Shown here piece after piece: positions 38,397-42,664 of a stretch of DNA of 42,664 bases (position 1 is its first letter; the number at the start of each line of letters is the position of its first letter). A model generated the notes under the pieces. The model was not told where the DNA came from. It saw only the letters and a list, made by a program, of their open reading frames with translations, and searched no databases. Location: positions 1-42,664 of the IMG/VR virus record IMGVR_UViG_3300025120_000143, one strand, 5' to 3'. Both the position numbers and the translations under genes were made by a program. This DNA comes from a virus.

Positions 38397-40166
38397 TTGT
38401 TAACAGTAAAAACATTGACCGTTAAGAATTTTTTGAGTGTGGGTAACCAAACTCAAGCAATAAATTTTGGTGGAAAAAATCTAGTGCTAGTACTAGGAGA
38501 AAATGTTGACCTAGGAGGAGATGATGCAGGTGCTAGAAACGGTACAGGTAAGACTACAATAATAAACGCAATCAGTTATGCACTGTTTGGCGATGCATTA
38601 ACACAAATAAGGAAAGACAATCTTGTAAACAAAACAAATAACAAAGACATGTTGGTATCAATTACTTTTGAAAAGAATAATACCACATACACCATCGAAA
38701 GAGGCAGAAAGCCACAAAAATTAAAATTCTATATCAATGATGTTGAACAAGACAGCAACGAAGCACAGGGCGAAAACAGAGAAACACAAGCAGAAATAAA
38801 CAAACTGATTGGCATGACTCATGCCATGTTCAAGAATATTATTGCACTTAACACATATACTCAACCTTTCCTAGCAACAAAACAAGCAGAACAAAGAGAA
38901 ATAATTGAGCAACTGTTAGGTATTACTATACTTTCTGAAAAAGCAGATTTATTAAAAGAACAAATGCGTGGAACAAAAGATGAATTGATGGGTGAAAAGT
39001 ATAGCCTGGACAGTATTAAACAAAGCAATGAAAAAATCACTGAATCAATAAAAACAATTAAACTTAGAAGTAGTGCATGGCAAACACAGAAAGATCAAGA
39101 CATTGCCAAATTTAAAGACGCCATAGAAGAACTAGACAAAGTTGCTATCACAGTAGAACTTGACGCACATAAAAAATTACAAAAACACAACGAAGACACA
39201 AAAACACTAACAAGTTTACAAAAGGAAAAAGCATATCACGAAAACAGTTTAACCAAAGCAGATTCAAATGTAGATAAAACAAAAAGCGATATTGAATATG
39301 CACAAGATGCCAAATGTCCAACTTGTGAACAAGACCTGCATGGAGATAAACACACGCAATTACAAAACAAACTGCAAAAAATATTAACAGAAAGTGAAGA
39401 TTACAGCAACAAGTTAAAAACGGACCTTGCAAACATACAACAACAGATTGATGCTATTGGTGATTTAGGTACAATACCGGATACTTACTATGATTCAATA
39501 GACGAAGCATATAGTCACAAAGGCACATTAAAAGATCTAAAAAGACAACTAGAACAAACCGAATCCAAAGAAGATCCGTACGCAGAGCAAATACAGGAAT
39601 TAAGAAAAAGTGCAATACAAAAAATTGATTACACAAAAGCCAACGAATTAGAAGATTTGTATAGACACCAAGAGTTTTTATACAAACTGTTGACTGCAAA
39701 AGACAGTTTCTTAAGAACAAAAATTATAGAACAAAACTTAACATTCTTAAATCAAAGACTTGCAGTGTATTTGACCAAAGTAAAACTGCCACACACAGTA
39801 ATATTTAGATCCGATCTCACAGTAAACATCGAAGAACTTGGCAGAGAATTAGATTTTGACAATTTGTCAAGAGGAGAAAGAAATAGACTTATCCTTTCAT
39901 TGAGTTGGGCGTTCAGAGATGTTTGGGAAGGATTGTATCAACGTATCAACTTGTTGTTTATTGACGAACTTATTGATGCTGGTATGGATACATCGGGTGT
40001 TGAAAGTTCAATGGCAGTGCTAAAAGATATGGCAAGAACACAAAACAAAAATATATTTTTAATTTCTCACAAAGACGAACTGATCAGTAGAGTTGACAGT
40101 GTGTTGAAAGTGATAAAAGAAAACGGGTTTACAAACTATGCTAATGATGTTGAAATTATCATTTAG
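38397..40166 (+). CDS. gp46: Recombination endonuclease subunit gp46 (SbcC/Rad50-like)
   Basis: A 589-aa SMC-like ATPase. The Walker A motif is GARNGTGKTT (about 45-54), the coiled-coil arms meet at a zinc hook CPTC near 306-309, the ABC signature LSRGERNRLIL lies near 489, and the Walker B LLFIDEL near 520. T4 gp46 has 560 aa. With gp47 it resects DNA ends for recombination-primed replication. It starts with TTG at 38397, supported by AGAGGAG five bases upstream, the best ribosome site in this block; the frame has no earlier in-frame ATG that fits. It ends convergently with the PLP-like gene, overlapping it by eight bases. Confidence 0.93.
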   Translation: MLTVKTLTVKNFLSVGNQTQAINFGGKNLVLVLGENVDLGGDDAGARNGTGKTTIINAISYALFGDALTQIRKDNLVNKTNNKDMLVSITFEKNNTTYTIERGRKPQKLKFYINDVEQDSNEAQGENRETQAEINKLIGMTHAMFKNIIALNTYTQPFLATKQAEQREIIEQLLGITILSEKADLLKEQMRGTKDELMGEKYSLDSIKQSNEKITESIKTIKLRSSAWQTQKDQDIAKFKDAIEELDKVAITVELDAHKKLQKHNEDTKTLTSLQKEKAYHENSLTKADSNVDKTKSDIEYAQDAKCPTCEQDLHGDKHTQLQNKLQKILTESEDYSNKLKTDLANIQQQIDAIGDLGTIPDTYYDSIDEAYSHKGTLKDLKRQLEQTESKEDPYAEQIQELRKSAIQKIDYTKANELEDLYRHQEFLYKLLTAKDSFLRTKIIEQNLTFLNQRLAVYLTKVKLPHTVIFRSDLTVNIEELGRELDFDNLSRGERNRLILSLSWAFRDVWEGLYQRINLLFIDELIDAGMDTSGVESSMAVLKDMARTQNKNIFLISHKDELISRVDSVLKVIKENGFTNYANDVEIII

Positions 40167-40944
40167 ACAGTAATTGATCAGTCATTCCAACTATTTCGTT
40201 GTCTTTTTTAGCAAGATAAAAGTAATTTGTAGATTGATAATTGTGTTGAGTACAAATTTGTTCGTATTTTTTTCCGTACGTGTTCCATCCATAATCTCTA
40301 TCTAGATTTTTCATAATAAAACTTCCACAGGAAACCAAGGCATCATTATATTTCATTTGTGTGTTAAACATCGTTACAGAATCTAAAGTTTTTTGTTTAG
40401 ACCAACGTATACCTATTCTGTTCCAAGATCCTATGTATTTTGAAATACTCATTCCTATAGATTTAATACAAGGATGATCAAAGTTTATTTCTATATCTTT
40501 TGCAACTGTAAGCCATGCACAGTCAACATGAACATCAATATTTTTTTGTACACATTCTTCTAAAATGTCTTGCCATTCGGATCTTTGTCCATGTTTCCAA
40601 TTGGGTGCTGAAATTAATAAAGGTACATTTTCTTGAAGTTCACCTGCGTTAGTTGGTTGTTTACCCATAACAGTGTAATAGGCATATTCTTCCGGTAAAA
40701 TTTGAATATTCCATTTTTGTTTAAGACAGATGTTTTCTATAAACTGTGTGCAACCAATTATGATATCTTTGTGTGCGAAACTTTCTAAACCTGTTAATTT
40801 GTTAAGCCTTGTTGACAAAAACCATTCCGTGGCTTGTTCAATAAACTCTTCTCTTGTGGGCACAGTCTGAGATTCTTCAAAAAATCTCTGTTTCAAACTA
40901 GAAATTTTTCGATCAATACAAGGAGAAAATTTTTTCGAAGCCAT
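40159..40944 (-). CDS. Minimal PLP-dependent aminotransferase-like protein (fold type I)
   Basis: A 261-aa protein showing the order of motifs of aspartate-aminotransferase-fold enzymes. LLISAPNWKHG (109-119) takes the place of the 'NPxNPTG' loop. VHVDCAW (138-144) matches the strand with the Asp that protonates the pyridine ring and the aromatic at +3. SISKYIGSWNRIG (166-178) fits the Schiff-base Lys (K169) with the phosphate-binding Ser and Arg (R176). The protein is about 120 residues shorter than normal (about 380), lacking most of the C-terminal small domain. It is convergent to gp46 and divergent to the histone-like gene. It could be a degenerate or non-catalytic relative, or a compact enzyme. 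I base this on motifs only. Confidence 0.5.
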   Translation of the reverse strand: MASKKFSPCIDRKISSLKQRFFEESQTVPTREEFIEQATEWFLSTRLNKLTGLESFAHKDIIIGCTQFIENICLKQKWNIQILPEEYAYYTVMGKQPTNAGELQENVPLLISAPNWKHGQRSEWQDILEECVQKNIDVHVDCAWLTVAKDIEINFDHPCIKSIGMSISKYIGSWNRIGIRWSKQKTLDSVTMFNTQMKYNDALVSCGSFIMKNLDRDYGWNTYGKKYEQICTQHNYQSTNYFYLAKKDNEIVGMTDQLLSK

Positions 40945-40957
40945 AAAATTATATTAT

Positions 40958-40972
40958 GTTGGTAATACTAAC
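40958..40972. promoter_or_regulatory. Imperfect palindrome, possible operator
   Basis: The 15 bases GTTGGTAATACTAAC pair on both sides of a central A with six of seven matches. It lies between the PLP-like gene start (40944) and the -35 box of the histone-like gene (40983), a common place for an operator acting on divergent genes. Evidence is symmetry and position only. Confidence 0.25.
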
Positions 40973-40982
40973 CACTTTTTAG

Positions 40983-41012
40983 TTGACAAACCCAGTTCTT
41001 TTGTGCTTAAAT
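40983..41012 (+). promoter_or_regulatory. Sigma-70-type promoter for the histone-like gene
   Basis: A perfect TTGACA (40983-40988) is followed after 18 bases by TTAAAT (41007-41012), itself preceded by TGC, which makes an extended -10. The start would be near 41019, leaving a leader of about 45 bases with AAAGGAC before the ATG at 41064. This suggests early, host-polymerase expression. Confidence 0.5.
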
Positions 41013-41063
41013 TACGCATATGTTAATTAATTTAATTATCATATTAAAAACAAAGGACAAATT

Positions 41064-41255
41064 ATGTCACAAACACACGAACAAATAATGACAACTATTC
41101 AAACTTACTCTGAAGAAAATTCTAAGTTTGTTGAAAAAGGTGTCAAAGCCTCTGGCACTAGAGCAAGAAAAGCACTAGCAGAATTAGGAAAACTTCTTAA
41201 AGCCAGAAGAAAAGAAATTCAAGAATCAAAAAACGCGGCTAAAGTAGCGTCTTAA
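41064..41255 (+). CDS. Histone H1/Hc1-like small DNA-binding protein
   Basis: A 63-aa basic protein. From residue 21 (KFVEKGVKASGTRARKALAE, then LGKLLKARRKEI) it matches the Hc1 type of bacterial histone H1-like proteins, for example of chlamydiae and Bacteroidetes, which share the pattern K-x-A-x-x-R-x-R-K-x-x-x-x-L-x-K-L-x-K-x-x-R-K. Such proteins bind DNA and compact nucleoids. The N-terminal 20 residues are polar and helical. It has its own promoter and a hairpin terminator, so it is a separate unit. It could coat phage or host DNA early in infection; that is inference. Ribosome site AAAGGAC lies six bases before the ATG. Confidence 0.65.
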   Translation: MSQTHEQIMTTIQTYSEENSKFVEKGVKASGTRARKALAELGKLLKARRKEIQESKNAAKVAS

Positions 41256-41281
41256 TAATTTTTTTGAATTGCAATTCATAG

Positions 41282-41312
41282 AAAGCCTACATAGAAATGT
41301 GTAGGCTTTTTT
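41282..41312 (+). terminator. Rho-independent terminator after the histone-like gene
   Basis: Ten-base inverted repeat AAAGCCTACA / TGTAGGCTTT (41282-41291 and 41300-41309) around an eight-base loop, followed by TTTTTT in the plus direction. It stands 26 bases after the plus-strand stop. In the minus direction the T-run is missing, so it mainly stops plus-strand transcription; the minus-strand oxygenase gene ends at its edge. Confidence 0.8.
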
Positions 41313-41901
41313 ATTCAACAAATCTAGCAAACACACTTTTACGCACACCATCAACAACTTTGTCTGTCATTCCGTGCCAAGACGGTCCCTTGTTGTACAA
41401 ACAATATCCTGCATTACTTTTGTAAGGCACAATGTCATAAATTTTTTCGCCATCTTTGTCATCAAAGAAAGCAGTAGATGGATGACTTTCATCATTGAGG
41501 TAAATTTGTAATTGCATTTGAAAAGCACTATCGATATGTGGAATAATTTTGTAGTCCTTATAGTCAAACCACATATCCGCTGTTTTAGGTTTCAAACTAT
41601 CACAATTAAATTTGTCTTGCAGAGCATTTAATATTTTAGAACTATGGAAAAATACCTGTAAATTTTTTGATACAGGTTCTGCATAACTTACCCTACGCCT
41701 ATGCTGTCTACCATGTTCGTTTTGTGTTTCTAAACCTTCTAGTTTGACTACAGAATGATTTACATCTTGTAACATTTTTAAATAATCTTTACTAAAAAAA
41801 TTTTCAAATATTTGATAACGCACACCATTATAGATTCTTAAAGGTGTATTCTTAATAGATTTACACACGTGATCTATGCTTTCTTTAAAATTAAATTTCA
41901 T
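41311..41901 (-). CDS. 2-oxoglutarate/Fe(II)-dependent oxygenase-like protein
   Basis: A 196-aa protein with a double-stranded beta-helix layout. The iron-binding triad appears as HID (His122, Asp124) and His176 (SWHGMTD), and Arg187 (VRKSVFARF) is placed to bind 2-oxoglutarate. Marine T4-like phages often carry 2OG-Fe(II) oxygenases of similar length; in known families they hydroxylate or demethylate proteins, small molecules or nucleic acids. It follows the amidinotransferase-like gene by two bases, so both are made from one mRNA, perhaps acting on one substrate (inference). The start at 41901 has no strong ribosome site, in keeping with coupling to the upstream gene. Confidence 0.75.
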   Translation of the reverse strand: MKFNFKESIDHVCKSIKNTPLRIYNGVRYQIFENFFSKDYLKMLQDVNHSVVKLEGLETQNEHGRQHRRRVSYAEPVSKNLQVFFHSSKILNALQDKFNCDSLKPKTADMWFDYKDYKIIPHIDSAFQMQLQIYLNDESHPSTAFFDDKDGEKIYDIVPYKSNAGYCLYNKGPSWHGMTDKVVDGVRKSVFARFVE

Positions 41902-41903
41902 AA

Positions 41904-42664
41904 CTACATGTAATTTTCCATAACACCTTCTCTATATAGGTCCTGTGTTATACAGTGTATTCCGTTGTCCCAAAAACTTTTATCTCTAAAGTCACAGATT
42001 ATAGGATTTATTTTATTTTTTTCTAAAAACTTGAACATAGTTTTATTCTCTTTTGACACAATGCAATTTTCTTGATTTACAGAAAGTATGTTAATATCGT
42101 AATTGCTTTCGGAGTAGTCGCCACCCCATGCATGGCTTAGGGGTTTTTTGACTTCACTGGCATCAACATAACATATGTCCCATGTGGGGTAAATTGCTTC
42201 TAGTTCGGGTAATTCTCGAGATGCCACTATCACCCCAGGTTTAAGAATGCTATATATACCATCCATATGCCAACCATGTCTGGTCACAGACACTTTGTAA
42301 TTGTTATCTTCCAACCATTTCATTATTTCTTGTTCTTTGCCAGGTAAAAAATTTTTACTGATGTCCCAATGTACATGATTACCACAGCGTATCATGTTAC
42401 CACTAGATATATCGTTGCCCAAGTACCATTTTATATTCTCACGATCTATAGATTTTAGGATATCTTTGTAACCTGTAATGACCTTGCCAACAAATAATTT
42501 TTCTCCAAAGACCACAAAATAATCTCTTGGAGATATGGGAGGTCTCTGTGTTTTGTTTTCAACTGATGGCCTATAGCACACAACATCCATTGCCTCTAGT
42601 GTCTTAACTAGATTGTTTAGATCTTCCTGAGTACGATAAATTACTTCTTGCAAAGATTTTTCCA
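41904..42664 (-). CDS. Amidinotransferase-like protein (L-arginine:glycine amidinotransferase family), 5' end cut
   Basis: The frame is open to the window edge; the TTG at 42653 is probably internal, and known members have well over 100 further N-terminal residues. Numbering from that TTG: PRDYFVVFG (42-50) resembles the 'PRD' strand of the family. HMDGIYSILKPG (129-140) matches the catalytic His-x-Asp followed by 'ii-PG'. GIHCITQDLYREG (231-243) matches the 'G-x-HC-x-T' loop with the nucleophilic Cys (C234), which takes the amidino group from arginine. Only His and Cys are certain; the Asp that completes the triad may be absent (Ser there by my hand alignment). In known enzymes the product is a guanidino compound and ornithine. 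Confidence 0.75.
   Translation of the reverse strand, partial: EKSLQEVIYRTQEDLNNLVKTLEAMDVVCYRPSVENKTQRPPISPRDYFVVFGEKLFVGKVITGYKDILKSIDRENIKWYLGNDISSGNMIRCGNHVHWDISKNFLPGKEQEIMKWLEDNNYKVSVTRHGWHMDGIYSILKPGVIVASRELPELEAIYPTWDICYVDASEVKKPLSHAWGGDYSESNYDINILSVNQENCIVSKENKTMFKFLEKNKINPIICDFRDKSFWDNGIHCITQDLYREGVMENYM

Noticed and set aside
40945-40960. TATAAT/CATAAT boxes as promoter of the PLP-like gene
   Set aside because: No -35 element at the correct spacing, and the first box would put the start of RNA inside the gene.

Overview
The window is a 42.7 kb piece of an AT-rich, T4-like marine myovirus genome. It most resembles myophages of SAR11/Pelagibacter or picocyanobacteria. This rests on recognisable T4 core genes in T4-like order (gp48, gp53, gp5, gp25 and gp6 for the baseplate; gp55, gp47 and gp46 for late transcription and recombination). 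It also rests on tail and structural proteins of the kind seen in marine T4-like phages and on dense, overlapping genes. I see no tRNA, rRNA, CRISPR, insertion sequence or integrase. Genes run off both window edges, so the phage itself cannot be named from this piece.

Layout. Positions 1-276 hold the 3' end of a plus-strand radical SAM/SPASM gene. Positions 263-5978 (minus strand) hold a tight eight-gene accessory operon: an unknown 104-aa protein, three GT-A-like glycosyltransferases, an unknown 102-aa protein, a radical SAM enzyme and two SGNH-hydrolase-like proteins. A near-consensus sigma-70-type promoter lies directly before its first codon. Positions 6029-35937 (minus strand) hold one long late tail/baseplate operon. 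Read 5' to 3' it encodes gp48, gp53, a hub-like protein, gp5, gp25, gp6, a giant 4210-aa structural protein, a 236-aa structural protein, three mosaic fibre paralogues interrupted by a glycine-rich fibre and a 58-aa protein, and a final 328-aa structural protein. An exact TATAAATA late-promoter box sits 24 bp before gp48.

Positions 36037-40166 (plus strand) form the divergent gp55-gp47-MazG-gp46 block: late sigma factor, SbcCD-like recombination nuclease and a small NTP pyrophosphohydrolase. Positions 40159-42664 are accessory. They hold a minimal PLP-aminotransferase-like protein (minus), a 63-aa histone H1/Hc1-like DNA-binding protein (plus, with its own promoter and terminator), a 2-oxoglutarate/Fe(II) oxygenase (minus) and an L-arginine:glycine-amidinotransferase-like enzyme (minus, cut by the window end).

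How it fits together. A host-type promoter appears to drive gp55. Gp55 would then direct host RNA polymerase to the late box facing the other way in the same intergenic region, switching on the 30-kb tail operon. The glycosyltransferase/radical SAM/SGNH operon and the amidinotransferase/oxygenase/PLP genes are the least explained parts. They look like small-molecule or glycan modification modules. The giant protein, with a cupredoxin-like fold carrying a full set of candidate copper ligands and an FG-GAP-type propeller, is the most unusual structural element.
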